DNA of 64,000 nt from the NCBI RefSeq assembly GCF_019334305.1, contig NZ_JAHWGH010000013.1, positions 37,776 to 101,775 of the forward strand. Reading direction: 5' to 3'. The notes beneath the pieces were generated by a model. That model was not told where the DNA came from. It did not search any database and saw only the letters and a list, made by a program, of their open reading frames with translations. Positions 53,640 through 62,966 of this stretch are shown one piece after another. This stretch comes from Rossellomorea orangium. GTDB lineage: Bacteria > Bacillota > Bacilli > Bacillales > Bacillaceae_B. A program made the position numbers and the translations under genes. Numbering within the stretch: the first letter of the stretch is position 1; each line of letters begins with the position of its first letter.

Positions 53640-56600
53640 TTATCGTCCTTTCTCACTACGCTCTGTTCCAATGACCATATCATACATTTGCCGGGTGGCC
53701 ATCATCGGATCGACTCCGAGTTCTGACTCAAGCCGATCTTTACAGCGTTGAAACCATCTTACTGCTTGGGGTCGATTATTCTTTTGGTAATAACAGTACA
53801 TGAGAATCCTGTAAGCTTCTTCCCAAAGGGAGTCATGTTCAATGATGTTGAGGCAGTAATCGATGGCTTCATCCATATCTTCCATTCTCACTGCAATCTG
53901 GGCCCTTTTCTCTAATCCCCTCAAATAGAATAGATGTATTCTTTCCCTTTCTTTCTCGGTCCACCACGTTCCTTTTCGATCAGGCAGGAACATGCCTTTA
54001 TAATAGTGAAATCCTCTTTCAAGATATTGCAGGGACTTCTCCATATCATTTTCTTTTATTCCTTCCATAATCCAGCTGATGAATTGTTCTGCATCGTATT
54101 CGATATTCGCTGCCGGGTTCAGCCCATACCCCTCCTGTTGTCTAGAGATGAAGAATGCTTTCTCCCTTGCTTGTCGATTCGGCTCCAATACGTTGTTCAG
54201 GGCGTTGAGTGCCACCTTGAAATCACGATCTGAACCGGTCCCTTCCGGCCACAACTCTTCAATGATCTCTTCCTTCCTCTTTAATTTGTGCCCCTGGATC
54301 AGGAAGTATTGAAATAATTCCTTCGCCTTTTCCCTTTGCCATTGCTTCTCTTTCACCTTATGATCCCCTAACCATATTTCAAAACGTCCAAGGGTCTGAA
54401 CCTTAATCGTGTAACCCGGATGAGAGGATATAGAATCATGCCCCCATCTGGTTAATAGATGGTGGCAGTAAGGGATATGAATCCCCTCCTGATAAGCTTT
54501 TACTACGAGTGGAATCAGGGTCTGAAGATCTTTCGGTCCGAATGTGGTCGGTTTGAAGAATATAAACTCATATTCTCCGATTTGGACTTCACTCAAACAG
54601 GAGATCATGCTTTCTTTGAATAAGCACATGTCATCTATTTTACTAGCCGTCGCACTTATCCACAGCTCTGTCATCATTTTGCCGTACCTGTCACCACATG
54701 AAGTGAATTGCCCTCGTGCCCGCTCAAAGTTCATTCTTGCTTCTTTGAACGCTTCCTTGTAGTAGTCCGTTATTCCGACACTAAGGAGGATGAGGGAATT
54801 CAACCACATATCCTCTACCTTCTCTGTTTCATGTAACGCCTCTTCTGCCAGTTCCCTCGCTTTTTGAAAATTTCCTACTCTTGCATAAAGAATGGAGAGG
54901 CCCATATACGGCTCTGCTTTTCCCCTTGAAACATTGATCTGATTCATTAATTCCAGTGACGTTTCATAGCAGCTTTTCGAGAGTGAAGTATCATAATCGC
55001 TGATCAACTGAACAGCATGACCCATCCTCATCCATCCACACGCTTCAACAAACGGGGATTTCCCTTTGATCCCTTGGGTGATCCCATGCTGAGCCAGCGT
55101 TTTGGCTTCGACGCCATTTCCCATGAACGATTGAATGAGGGACAATAGCAGCTCCTTCTCACGATGAGATTGAGGAAGCTGCGCCTCTTTTTCCTTGTAA
55201 AGAAGGACCTGCCTCGCTTCGTGAAGCTTTCCTGTACGGAGGAGCATCCTTGCCTCAAGGTTTCCTTCTTCCTTCATGAACCCGTTTAACTTCCCTTTGT
55301 CATACCATAGCTTGGCCTCTATCGCCTTCCCTGAATTGACCAGATTCTCAGATATTAATGCATACAGTCGATTCTTTTCTATAAGATACTCTTCTTCCCC
55401 GCTCTCCAAGCATTCAATGGCCTTTAATAAATACCGCTGTGCTTTCCCGGGTTGTATAGTATCTAAATAGATCCTTCCAATCCCTTCATACGACTTACTC
55501 AGCATAACCGGATCGTTTTTTGCACATCGTATCCCACTGTCATATGCTTTTTCCGCTTTTTCGTAAAATGACCGATATCGGAAGAACTCACCTTGATAAA
55601 ACCACAAAGAATAATAGGCATCTTTCAAGGAATCCGGTATTTCCCCCAAATAGTCACCCAGTGTTTCGAGCTGTCCGCCTTTCATCATTTCTTCAGCTTC
55701 CCGGACCAGGATGGAACATACCGCTTCGATGTTTTCCATTTTCATATAATGGAAGATTGCTTTCTTCCACTTACCCTGTCCTTCAAAGAATCGTGCGCAC
55801 TTCTGCTGAAGTTCTTTGTAAAGTTCAAGGCTCTCTTCTTTTAATTTACGTTCCAGAAACGTTTGAAACAAAGCGTGGAGGCGATAGTGGTGAGAACCTT
55901 TCATTTCCTGAAGGAGTGCATTTTTATCGGACAACTGCTTCAGCATCTGTCCCGATCCCGGCAGTTCAAAAATGGTTTCGCACATACTGCCGTTGATTTC
56001 ATCCAGGATTGAAATTTGTTTCAGGAACTGCTGAACGATTGGTGTTTGTTTGGAAAATACTTCGTGGGCCAAATAATGAAAGAGCTCTTCCAGGGAAGAG
56101 TGTTGTTTGTCCACCAAGAGAATCTCCGGGTTTTCCTGAAGTTGCGAATGGATCATACTGACAGCAATGACCCATCCTTCGGTTAAGTCATAAATCATAT
56201 CAAGCTGGGAGTCTGGAATGATTACCTCATGAAAGTCCGTAAGCAGGACTTCTGCTTCTTCTTTCGTCAGACACAAATCACTTTCCGTTATCTCCAGCAA
56301 TTGACGGGAGATTTTCAATTGTATAAATGAGGCCCATGAAGGTTTGGTGCGTGTAGATAGAAAGATGTGTATATGACCGGGTAAGTGCTCAATGACCTTC
56401 TCCATCCATTGATTGATGAGAAATGAATGGTCCACAAGATGATAGTCATCCACGATAATGATGAATGAATGAGGAATGTTCATGCACTCGTTAATAAACA
56501 ATGCACTCAACCGATAGATATCATCCTCTTTCATATATTGCCCCATCGACCTGACCGTTTCCCAAAGCTCCAGTCCAAACTGCGGAATCTGCTTCTGGAT

Positions 56601-56861
56601 GCTGTAGACAATATTTGTCACAAAAGGAATCAGTCCATCATCTGTCTGTGTGATTGAGTACCAGCAATAATTCGGTTTCACATCCTGCAAAAACTGGCTG
56701 ATGGCTGTACTTTTCCCATAGCCTGCTCCGGAATGAACGATCACTAATTTATAGTCTGTAACCGTTCTCATTTTTTTCAATAAACTTGGACGCCTAACAT
56801 AAGAATCCTTGACAACAGGCGGCACAAATTTAGTTTCAATAATCGGAAGTTCCGTCGTCAC
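53640..56861 (-). CDS. Large ATPase-TPR transcriptional activator with C-terminal winged helix and BTAD domain
   Basis: A 1073-residue STAND-type regulator. The Walker A motif VHSGAGYGKST is at residues 42-52 and FIIIVDDYHLVD is Walker B, followed by a MalT-like NB-ARC region. TPR-like repeats span about 380-800. An OmpR-type winged helix (VQTLGRFEIWLG...LFQYFLIQGHKLKRKEEIIEELWP) lies near 825-925, and a bacterial transcriptional activator domain closes the protein (ALRGLEKRAQIAV-like, ending SELGVDP). The GTG start at 56861 follows GAGGGTGG; upstream residues in frame have no site. Winged helix plus BTAD is the SARP arrangement. The liv and ligase promoters carry 11-bp-spaced direct repeats, so it is the best candidate activator of that regulon. 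Confidence 0.85.
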   Translation of the reverse strand: MTTELPIIETKFVPPVVKDSYVRRPSLLKKMRTVTDYKLVIVHSGAGYGKSTAISQFLQDVKPNYCWYSITQTDDGLIPFVTNIVYSIQKQIPQFGLELWETVRSMGQYMKEDDIYRLSALFINECMNIPHSFIIIVDDYHLVDHSFLINQWMEKVIEHLPGHIHIFLSTRTKPSWASFIQLKISRQLLEITESDLCLTKEEAEVLLTDFHEVIIPDSQLDMIYDLTEGWVIAVSMIHSQLQENPEILLVDKQHSSLEELFHYLAHEVFSKQTPIVQQFLKQISILDEINGSMCETIFELPGSGQMLKQLSDKNALLQEMKGSHHYRLHALFQTFLERKLKEESLELYKELQQKCARFFEGQGKWKKAIFHYMKMENIEAVCSILVREAEEMMKGGQLETLGDYLGEIPDSLKDAYYSLWFYQGEFFRYRSFYEKAEKAYDSGIRCAKNDPVMLSKSYEGIGRIYLDTIQPGKAQRYLLKAIECLESGEEEYLIEKNRLYALISENLVNSGKAIEAKLWYDKGKLNGFMKEEGNLEARMLLRTGKLHEARQVLLYKEKEAQLPQSHREKELLLSLIQSFMGNGVEAKTLAQHGITQGIKGKSPFVEACGWMRMGHAVQLISDYDTSLSKSCYETSLELMNQINVSRGKAEPYMGLSILYARVGNFQKARELAEEALHETEKVEDMWLNSLILLSVGITDYYKEAFKEARMNFERARGQFTSCGDRYGKMMTELWISATASKIDDMCLFKESMISCLSEVQIGEYEFIFFKPTTFGPKDLQTLIPLVVKAYQEGIHIPYCHHLLTRWGHDSISSHPGYTIKVQTLGRFEIWLGDHKVKEKQWQREKAKELFQYFLIQGHKLKRKEEIIEELWPEGTGSDRDFKVALNALNNVLEPNRQAREKAFFISRQQEGYGLNPAANIEYDAEQFISWIMEGIKENDMEKSLQYLERGFHYYKGMFLPDRKGTWWTEKERERIHLFYLRGLEKRAQIAVRMEDMDEAIDYCLNIIEHDSLWEEAYRILMYCYYQKNNRPQAVRWFQRCKDRLESELGVDPMMATRQMYDMVIGTERSEKGR

Positions 56862-56944
56862 AATACCACCCTCAAAACGAACGAATTTTCTTACTATTCT
56901 AACATATCTATATGGAGCCTTGGAGGACAACAAGTACAGAATTC

Positions 56945-56981
56945 ACAAAAAAAGAAGACGACTATCATTTAAGTCGTCTTC
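56945..56981 (-). terminator. Terminator after sipV
   Basis: Perfect GAAGACGACT/AGTCGTCTTC stem with an eight-base loop, then seven Ts on the minus strand. Confidence 0.92.
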
Positions 56982-56989
56982 CCTTGATG

Positions 56990-57550
56990 TCATTTTCTAA
57001 ATTGTACATCCCATTCATTGATGGGCCAATAGCGAAGGTCCACTTTTCCGACAATCTGTTCCCGGTCTACAAAACCGAAATAACGGCTATCCATGCTACC
57101 CCTGCGATTATCCCCGAGAACGAATATTTTTCCTTTTGGAACTATTTTTTCACCAGTGATTTCCTGCAGGGTAAAGTCACCTGTCAGCTTGCTGCCAATA
57201 TACTCCTGCTTGAACTTCTCCAAGTAAGGTTCAGGATAATATTCTCCATTCACATATAACTTGTCATCTTTATAAACGACTTTATCACCCGGGAGCCCGA
57301 TGATTCGTTTTACATAATCCTCTTCTTCATTTGCATGAAATACCACTACATCAAAGCGGTCCAATTCCCCGATATGGTAGCCTATTTTATTTACAACCAG
57401 TTTATTTCCATCCTGCAGTGTCGGCATCATGGATTCGCCTTCCACCACATAGTTGGAGAAGAGAAAGGTCCGAATGATGATAAAGATGATTAATCCAATT
57501 CCCAGGGCTTTGATCCATTCCAGTCCTTCTCTTTTTACCTCTTCTCTCAA
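56990..57550 (-). CDS. sipV: Type I signal peptidase (SipV/SipS-like)
   Basis: A 186-residue membrane protease. One N-terminal helix (ALGIGLIIFIIIRTFLF) precedes the catalytic Ser in VEGESMMPTL and the Lys in YVKRIIGLPGDKV. GDNRRGSMDSRYFG is the last signature. It removes signal peptides of exported proteins. It overlaps the TVP38 gene by four bases, as yhjE and sipV are paired in B. subtilis. Confidence 0.93.
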   Translation of the reverse strand: MREEVKREGLEWIKALGIGLIIFIIIRTFLFSNYVVEGESMMPTLQDGNKLVVNKIGYHIGELDRFDVVVFHANEEEDYVKRIIGLPGDKVVYKDDKLYVNGEYYPEPYLEKFKQEYIGSKLTGDFTLQEITGEKIVPKGKIFVLGDNRRGSMDSRYFGFVDREQIVGKVDLRYWPINEWDVQFRK

Positions 57551-58188
57551 TTTGATTCCTCCTGCTTTTTCCGTTCAATTCGTTGGTCTAATTCCATCTT
57601 CTTATTCAGATGTATCTCAATTCGTTTTCCTACAAACCACAAAACGAAAATAATGGCTACAACGATGACTGTACGAATAGGTTGTTTAACTAATGATATA
57701 ATATCATATCCGATAAAGCTTATGGTGAATATCATCACCATTTTCCCTGTCACGACCGCTAGCATATACTGAGCGATGCTGATGGAAGATAAACCTGCCA
57801 CCACATTGACTACAGCAGACGGCGTGAAGGGGAAGCATAGGAGAATGAATAATGGGCCAAATCCATGCTTATCTACCCACTTCGTTAATCGATTCACCTG
57901 GCGGCTCTTCCTTAAGAAGCGAAAGATCCTGGCCTCCCCGTATCTTCTGACCAACAGGAATACAATCAGGGCACCAAGGGTCGCACCGATCCATGAAAAC
58001 AAAAAGCCCCACCATAATCCGAACGCATTCGCATTGGCCGTCACAAACACGACCAGTGGAAGAAACGGGAGAAACGCCTCCAACAATGGCAGAAGGATTC
58101 CCGGAATCGGTCCAAATGAACGATATTGCTGAATCAAGTCCATCATATTTTCAAGCGTAAACCAATCTTTTATCGTATTGATATTCAT
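57547..58188 (-). CDS. yhjE: TVP38/TMEM64 family membrane protein (YhjE-like)
   Basis: A 213-residue protein with about five membrane segments. The family core reads LLPLLEAFLPFLPLVVFVTANANAFG, GATLGALIVFLLVRRYG, and FGPLFILLCFPFTPSAVVN. The Lys/Glu-rich end is cytosolic. Related DedA/TVP38 proteins are implicated in lipid flipping and membrane homeostasis. It is co-transcribed with the downstream signal peptidase. Confidence 0.87.
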   Translation of the reverse strand: MNINTIKDWFTLENMMDLIQQYRSFGPIPGILLPLLEAFLPFLPLVVFVTANANAFGLWWGFLFSWIGATLGALIVFLLVRRYGEARIFRFLRKSRQVNRLTKWVDKHGFGPLFILLCFPFTPSAVVNVVAGLSSISIAQYMLAVVTGKMVMIFTISFIGYDIISLVKQPIRTVIVVAIIFVLWFVGKRIEIHLNKKMELDQRIERKKQEESN

Positions 58189-58507
58189 ATTATATGTTTC
58201 CCCTTAAACGACCATGAACAGATCTACTCATCTCGTCTTCACTTCTTACTGATTTCATCATATCACACCAGAACAGGATTTCCATATCGTAATCTCCCGC
58301 GTCGTTTTTATTAATACAAGGTTGCCTAAAGTTGTGGGTTGTAAACCTTTTGGTTTAGGATAATTTCTGGCAATGAGCGGTTCTGACATGTGAAATCTAA
58401 AGGAATGGAAGAGAAATCTTTATCCTGCTTGGGGATTACCCTGTCTGTCCATCCATTTTGATCGACTTATTCCAATTATCGACCCTCCTCTCCGCCTTCC
58501 TTCAGCC
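58189..58507. other. Intergenic gap with no gene recognised
   Basis: About 320 bp between yhjE and the yuxL terminator. I see no credible coding frame, RNA gene or repeat. It should hold the yhjE-sipV promoter, but no clear SigA match stands out. Confidence 0.5.
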
Positions 58508-58541
58508 AAAAAAAACTGCCATCCCGAGACGGATGGCAGTT
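58508..58541 (-). terminator. Terminator after yuxL
   Basis: Perfect AACTGCCATCC/GGATGGCAGTT stem with a T-run on the minus strand. Confidence 0.93.
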
Positions 58542-58551
58542 CTCCCTTTGT

Positions 58552-60522
58552 CTATAAATATTTATCAAACCAATCGACAATCTCCTGTAACCGGGCTTCC
58601 CGCAAGGATGGCTTTCCAGTCCGGGACAGATGATGGTTGGATTCCGGGAAACGAACGAATCTAGCCTCTTTTTTCTCCCGCTTTAATGCTATGAAAAGCT
58701 GTTCAGCCTGCTCGATCGGGCAGCGGTAGTCATTTTCGCTGTGAAGAATCAATAGAGGTGTGTTCATATTCTTCACGTAAGCGAGTGGTGAGTGCTTCCA
58801 GAGGGTTTCAATATCGCCAAGATCACTTTGGATCTGCCACTCAGAGAAATAGTAACCGATATCACTGACTCCGTAAAAGCTGATCCAGTTACTGATGGAA
58901 CGCTGGGTCACTGCCGCTTTAAATCTGTCGCTGTGACCGATGATCCAGTTGGTCATGAAGCCACCATAGCTTCCACCGGTTACGCCCAGGCGATTTTCAT
59001 CAATGAAAGGATATTCCTCCAGGGCATAATCCACTGCTCGCATGATATCTTCGTAATCTCCTCCTCCGTAGTCACCCCTCACAGCATCGACGAACTCCTG
59101 GCCATAGCCATGACTGCCACGTGGATTAACATATAAGACAACATACCCGCTGTTCGAGAGCACCTGAAATTCATGAAAGAACGTATTCCCGTACATCGTA
59201 TGCGGGCCGCCATGTATTTCAACGATCAGCGGATATTTCTTTCCTTCCTCAAATCCTGCCGGTTTCATGATCCAGCCTTGTACCGGCCAATCATTCGCCC
59301 CTCGGAACATGAAAGATTCCGGAGATGACACGTCACGGTCTGCCAGCCAAACTCCGTTCACATCGGTGACTTTGGTCAGCTCTCCTGTCGGTACGTGGAG
59401 CGTATACAATTCACCGGGCTCTGCCGGTTTGCTCATTGAAAGCAGGATGGTTTGGCGATCTGAATCCAAGTCGAACCCATAGACGTGCTGCTCTTCCTGT
59501 AAGAGTGCAGGATAGATTGCTCCTTCTTTATGTGCATAATAAAGGATCGTATTTCCCGCATCGGATGCCAGGAAATAAAAGCTTTCATTGTCATTTGACC
59601 ACTTGATTCCCGTTTGGGCCGTGCCCTGGATGCTATCGCTATTAAGATAATCCCCTACAGGAACGTCCATCCCTTCTGTCAGGCAAACGGAGTGCCCCGT
59701 TGAAATCTCATGAATCCATATCTTATTGTGCGTAGCGTTCTCATATTCACGATTATGGCCTATATAGGCCAGATGCCTGCAGTCCGGGGACCAGCTTGCT
59801 TCTCCGTAGTATCCCGGCTCCCCATTGATCTGCTTATACTCTTTTGTTTCAAGGTGAAAAATATATAAATCGGACTGAAAGGAGAAATCCCTGTCCTCAT
59901 TCTTGTCTGTTGAAAAGGCAAGATAGTTTCCATCCGGGGACCATGAGTGAAGGGTATAATCATTTTCATCATCGGTGACTCTTCTCACTTCCTTCGTCCC
60001 CAGGTCCACAACTGCTATTTGAGCATAACGGTCATCATCAAAACCGCGATCATCACTTTTGTATTTCATACTGGTTGTAGCGAATGGTTTTAGCTTTTCC
60101 TCTTTGACTCTCTTTAGATCGGATGCCTCCCCTTTCTCTAATCGAATGGAAAGGGCAATTCTCCCCCCGCAAGGAGACCAGACGGGACTTGAAACCCCAT
60201 TCGGACAGTTTGTGACCGCCTCTGCCTCCCCGCCATTCCGACTAAGCAGATAAAGCTGATTGACTCCGGACCGATTGGAGATGAAAGCGATACTCCTGCC
60301 ATCAGGTGACCATCTCGGTGATGAAATTTTCTGTTCGCCAAATGTCCATTGACGGGTGGACTGATCTTTCAAAATGATGCTATGTAAGGAGGAAAAATAT
60401 TCATTTTCTTCTTCATCCAGGATGGTTTGGACAAAGACAGCCTCTTCCCCACTTGGAGAAAGCCTTGGATCGGATACGGCCTTTAATTCATAAAGATCTT
60501 TTATTGTAACCCCTGTCTTCAT
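58552..60522 (-). CDS. yuxL: S9 family peptidase (YuxL-like acylaminoacyl/prolyl oligopeptidase)
   Basis: A 656-residue cytosolic serine peptidase. Residues 1-390 form a beta-propeller with repeated SPRWSPDGRSIAF, SSPVWSPCGG and LHSWSPDGNYLAF blades that gate access. The C-terminal alpha/beta hydrolase has the nucleophile in GVTGGSYGGFMTNW near residue 500, Asp in LHSENDYRCP and His in ESNHHLSRTG. It trims short or N-acylated peptides. It has its own terminator and no operon partners. Confidence 0.92.
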   Translation of the reverse strand: MKTGVTIKDLYELKAVSDPRLSPSGEEAVFVQTILDEEENEYFSSLHSIILKDQSTRQWTFGEQKISSPRWSPDGRSIAFISNRSGVNQLYLLSRNGGEAEAVTNCPNGVSSPVWSPCGGRIALSIRLEKGEASDLKRVKEEKLKPFATTSMKYKSDDRGFDDDRYAQIAVVDLGTKEVRRVTDDENDYTLHSWSPDGNYLAFSTDKNEDRDFSFQSDLYIFHLETKEYKQINGEPGYYGEASWSPDCRHLAYIGHNREYENATHNKIWIHEISTGHSVCLTEGMDVPVGDYLNSDSIQGTAQTGIKWSNDNESFYFLASDAGNTILYYAHKEGAIYPALLQEEQHVYGFDLDSDRQTILLSMSKPAEPGELYTLHVPTGELTKVTDVNGVWLADRDVSSPESFMFRGANDWPVQGWIMKPAGFEEGKKYPLIVEIHGGPHTMYGNTFFHEFQVLSNSGYVVLYVNPRGSHGYGQEFVDAVRGDYGGGDYEDIMRAVDYALEEYPFIDENRLGVTGGSYGGFMTNWIIGHSDRFKAAVTQRSISNWISFYGVSDIGYYFSEWQIQSDLGDIETLWKHSPLAYVKNMNTPLLILHSENDYRCPIEQAEQLFIALKREKKEARFVRFPESNHHLSRTGKPSLREARLQEIVDWFDKYL

Positions 60523-60685
60523 GATTTTGCACCTTCCTTTCTATCTGTATTTTTTATTAATTCGACACTGACAACCTTTTCCCTTCACGGATAAAAACCT
60601 GCATTCCCCTTCATAATAGAAACAAATTCAAATTCTACAACTTTCCCTATTGAAAGTAAATTGAAATCAACGTAAAATAAAATCA

Positions 60686-60699
60686 CGAACGTATGTTCT
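60686..60699 (+). promoter_or_regulatory. LexA (SOS) box upstream of yhjD
   Basis: CGAACGTATGTTCT matches the Bacillus LexA consensus CGAACNNNNGTTCG at nine of ten fixed positions. It lies 29 bp before the start codon and next to TATAAA (60701-60706), so it would block the promoter. Confidence 0.72.
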
Positions 60700-60727
60700 G
60701 TATAAAAATGAAAAGGAGTCTTTTCAT

Positions 60728-61117
60728 ATGACAAGAATCCCGGAGAACGATCGGAATATTTTGGAACAGGCGATCTATCTGCCCATGGTACTGACGATTT
60801 TGAATCGTGACCTGCAAATCGTCGACAGCAGTCCCTTTAAATTAAAACGTCCGTATTTAGAGATGATCGAGGAGACGATGAAGGTCATTCAAGGAGAACT
60901 CGCCCACGTTAAGAAATATATGAGGACAAATAAGATGAAGGTTGAACGTATGCAATCGGATGATGCATTCACGATGTATATGTTTCTGTATAAGGGATAT
61001 GAAGAACACCATAATTATTTCAATCCACGCCTTCGTAACCGGGTCGAGGACTTGATGAGACACTATTTGTACCGCCGATTCACAGAATCAAAGACTGATA
61101 CAACAAAAGAAGCGTGA
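60728..61117 (+). CDS. yhjD: YhjD-like protein, probably SOS-controlled
   Basis: A 129-residue, largely helical, soluble protein rich in Lys, Arg, Glu and Met, with no motif I can assign to a reaction. It resembles YhjD of B. subtilis and has the same location between comK and yhjE-sipV. AAAAGGAG precedes the ATG. A LexA box in the promoter suggests a role in the DNA damage response. The stop codon lies within a hairpin shared with the convergent comK gene. Confidence 0.72.
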   Translation: MTRIPENDRNILEQAIYLPMVLTILNRDLQIVDSSPFKLKRPYLEMIEETMKVIQGELAHVKKYMRTNKMKVERMQSDDAFTMYMFLYKGYEEHHNYFNPRLRNRVEDLMRHYLYRRFTESKTDTTKEA

Positions 61118-61131
61118 TGCTCTGCTCACGC
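61112..61131. terminator. Hairpin covering both stop codons of yhjD and comK
   Basis: GCGTGA (61112-61117) pairs with TCACGC (61126-61131). Both TGA stops lie in its arms. A-rich left and T-rich right flanks suggest a compact bidirectional terminator. Confidence 0.5.
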
Positions 61132-61695
61132 GTCGGTTTTGTGGATATGTCGATTCAAATAAAATGTCTTTACATGATTCGTTTCGGTCTGGACCTTAGT
61201 GTTATATTTACTCTCCATTTCTGCGATTCGCTGTGTGTAGGCAATTCGTAAATCCGAGGTGCGGAGCATTTGATTTTCAAAGGAACTGTATGAAATGGGA
61301 ACCGTGCAGGATTCATTGTTTTGAAGGAAGATCCGTGTTGATCCATTTGTCAATCGCTCATATCCCCGGACATGGGAGTGGGAGATCCAGGCACATTCCT
61401 GCTTCACTGGAGATGATGTTGGGAATAGATAAATGAACATATCAGGATTAACCATGATGGGGGCTTTGTAGATGATACCCGTAAGTTTTTTCGTTCCTTC
61501 TTTCCTGCCTTCATAAGAGCAGCCAAAGAATTCGCAGCTTTTCTTCAGGATATCAAAAGGCTTGAACGGAGAGATCAATACGTCATCTACCTCTATTATT
61601 TTCGTAAATGTCCTGGCACCGTACTCCATAGGCTGAAGGATCATCGTATGGGGATTTACTTCATATTCTTCTATAATTCGAGATTTTTCTCTCAT
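61126..61695 (-). CDS. comK: Competence transcription factor ComK
   Basis: A 189-residue protein matching ComK over its length: YEVNPHTMILQPMEYGA near the start, the KKSCEFFGCSYEGRKEGTKKLTG core with CxxxG features, and PPIMVNP-like and FPTSSPVKQECAWISHSHV segments. ComK activates DNA-uptake and recombination genes by binding paired AT boxes. The start at 61695 has GGAGG seven bases before it. The upstream 150 bp are very AT-rich, as expected for autoregulation, but I could not place the AT boxes with confidence. Confidence 0.93.
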   Translation of the reverse strand: MREKSRIIEEYEVNPHTMILQPMEYGARTFTKIIEVDDVLISPFKPFDILKKSCEFFGCSYEGRKEGTKKLTGIIYKAPIMVNPDMFIYLFPTSSPVKQECAWISHSHVRGYERLTNGSTRIFLQNNESCTVPISYSSFENQMLRTSDLRIAYTQRIAEMESKYNTKVQTETNHVKTFYLNRHIHKTDA

Positions 61696-61891
61696 AACAT
61701 CGCCTCCATTTACATTTTTCTCCAAAATGATACCACAAATTTCGAGGGTTGTCTTCTATATTTTTAAAAATTCTGAAATTAGTTAACCGCCATCATTATA
61801 TGAATAAAAAATTATCTGAATATTTAATTTTTTAGTTGAATTTTTAATACTTACACCATATACTAATAAAAAGAATTCAGGGGTGAGGTAT

Positions 61892-62131
61892 ATGGAAAGC
61901 AAAAAGTCCTATACAGAAATGATGAAAGCCGCCGCCGCCATTAACCGGAAGAAATCCGCTGAAAGAAGCGTAATGGAAATTTATATCGATATGGTGCTGC
62001 ATGAAAGCATCCTTATGACACAAAAAACCAAACTCCTAACCGACATTGATGCCGCCCTGGATACTAAAGATAAAGTACTGTTCATGAAATTGTCTAAAGA
62101 ATTAAATGAATTGAACATAAGCTGCGGATAA
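61892..62131 (+). CDS. IDEAL-domain small protein
   Basis: A 79-residue protein. The C-terminal 35 residues carry the IDEAL motif (DIDAALDTKDKVLFMKLSKEL), a short helical module of Firmicutes thought to mediate protein contacts. The N-terminal half is basic (INRKKSAERS). The start at 61892 follows AGGGGTGAGG. It is divergent from comK across about 200 bp of AT-rich DNA and might share control, but this is untested. Confidence 0.75.
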   Translation: MESKKSYTEMMKAAAAINRKKSAERSVMEIYIDMVLHESILMTQKTKLLTDIDAALDTKDKVLFMKLSKELNELNISCG

Positions 62132-62136
62132 TCATA

Positions 62137-62174
62137 AATGGCTGACTCCACTATCGAGTCAGCCATTCCCATTT
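62137..62174 (+). terminator. Terminator after the IDEAL-domain gene
   Basis: Perfect 12-bp stem AATGGCTGACTC/GAGTCAGCCATT followed by CCCATTTTAAT. Confidence 0.82.
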
Positions 62175-62233
62175 TAATGGACGGGCCATTTATACCTCTC
62201 TATGCATGACTTCTTCTCGATTGGTGAAACCTA

Positions 62234-62932
62234 ATGGTTAACTTGAATACGATGGAGCGAATCACCTTGATCCTACTAATAAAAGTTTTGGTCCTTTATT
62301 TGATCACCATTGCGGCAATGAGGCTGATGGGAAAATCAACAATCGTACAAATGACACCTTATGATCTCGTGGCCATCATCATTGTGGGGACGATTGCCTC
62401 TGAGCCATTGATCTCTACAAAGTTCTGGCCAACCATTGCAGCCCTCGTCTTTCTTGTAGGGCTTCACGTACTTTTCTCGTTTATGACGTTAAGTCAATGG
62501 GGGAACCGCTTCTTCCTTGGAGAACCGACTTTACTGATTAAAAACGGGGAAATATTAGAAGATAACCTGGAGAAATCCAAGATCTCACTCATTCAATTAA
62601 CATCCATCCTCAGATCCCAAGGGTACCCTAAAATATCAGACGTGGATTATGCGATGCTCGAACCCATCGGAGAAGTGAGCATCATTCCTAAAGTAGAGAA
62701 TACCCCGGTTACCGTAGAGCATCTTAACTTAACGATCGACGACGAAGGGTTGCCGATTTCCGTCATTGTGGATGGTAAGATCCAAATAAGGAACCTGAGA
62801 CTACTGGGAAAATCGAAAGAATGGTTGGAAACTCAACTAACCAACTCAAATCTCCACCATAAAGATGTCATTTTCGCCTATATGACGGAAAAAGCAAAAA
62901 ACCTGGTCATCAGCAAAAGAGAAAAGGCCTAG
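62234..62932 (+). CDS. DUF421 (YetF-like) membrane protein
   Basis: A 232-residue protein with three N-terminal membrane helices. The family motif RLMGKSTIVQMTPYDLVAIIIVGTIASEPL is near residue 30. Two cytosolic DUF421/YetF folds follow (GEPTLLIKNGEI and LRSQGYPKISDVDYAMLE). Related proteins occur in spores and vegetative membranes; their role is unknown. The end of the gene lies inside a perfect terminator stem. Confidence 0.87.
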   Translation: MVNLNTMERITLILLIKVLVLYLITIAAMRLMGKSTIVQMTPYDLVAIIIVGTIASEPLISTKFWPTIAALVFLVGLHVLFSFMTLSQWGNRFFLGEPTLLIKNGEILEDNLEKSKISLIQLTSILRSQGYPKISDVDYAMLEPIGEVSIIPKVENTPVTVEHLNLTIDDEGLPISVIVDGKIQIRNLRLLGKSKEWLETQLTNSNLHHKDVIFAYMTEKAKNLVISKREKA

Positions 62933-62948
62933 ACAAGGCCTTTTCTCT
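62918..62948. terminator. Terminator overlapping the DUF421 gene end
   Basis: Perfect 13-bp stem AGAGAAAAGGCCT/AGGCCTTTTCTCT around a five-base loop; the stop codon is within it. Confidence 0.9.
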
Positions 62949-62966
62949 TCATGCTCGCTTCAAGGT

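Noticed and set aside
55520..55996. Plus-strand open frame of 158 codons opposite the BTAD regulator
   Set aside because: Shadow of the TPR coding region on the other strand; composition and lack of a start site argue against it.
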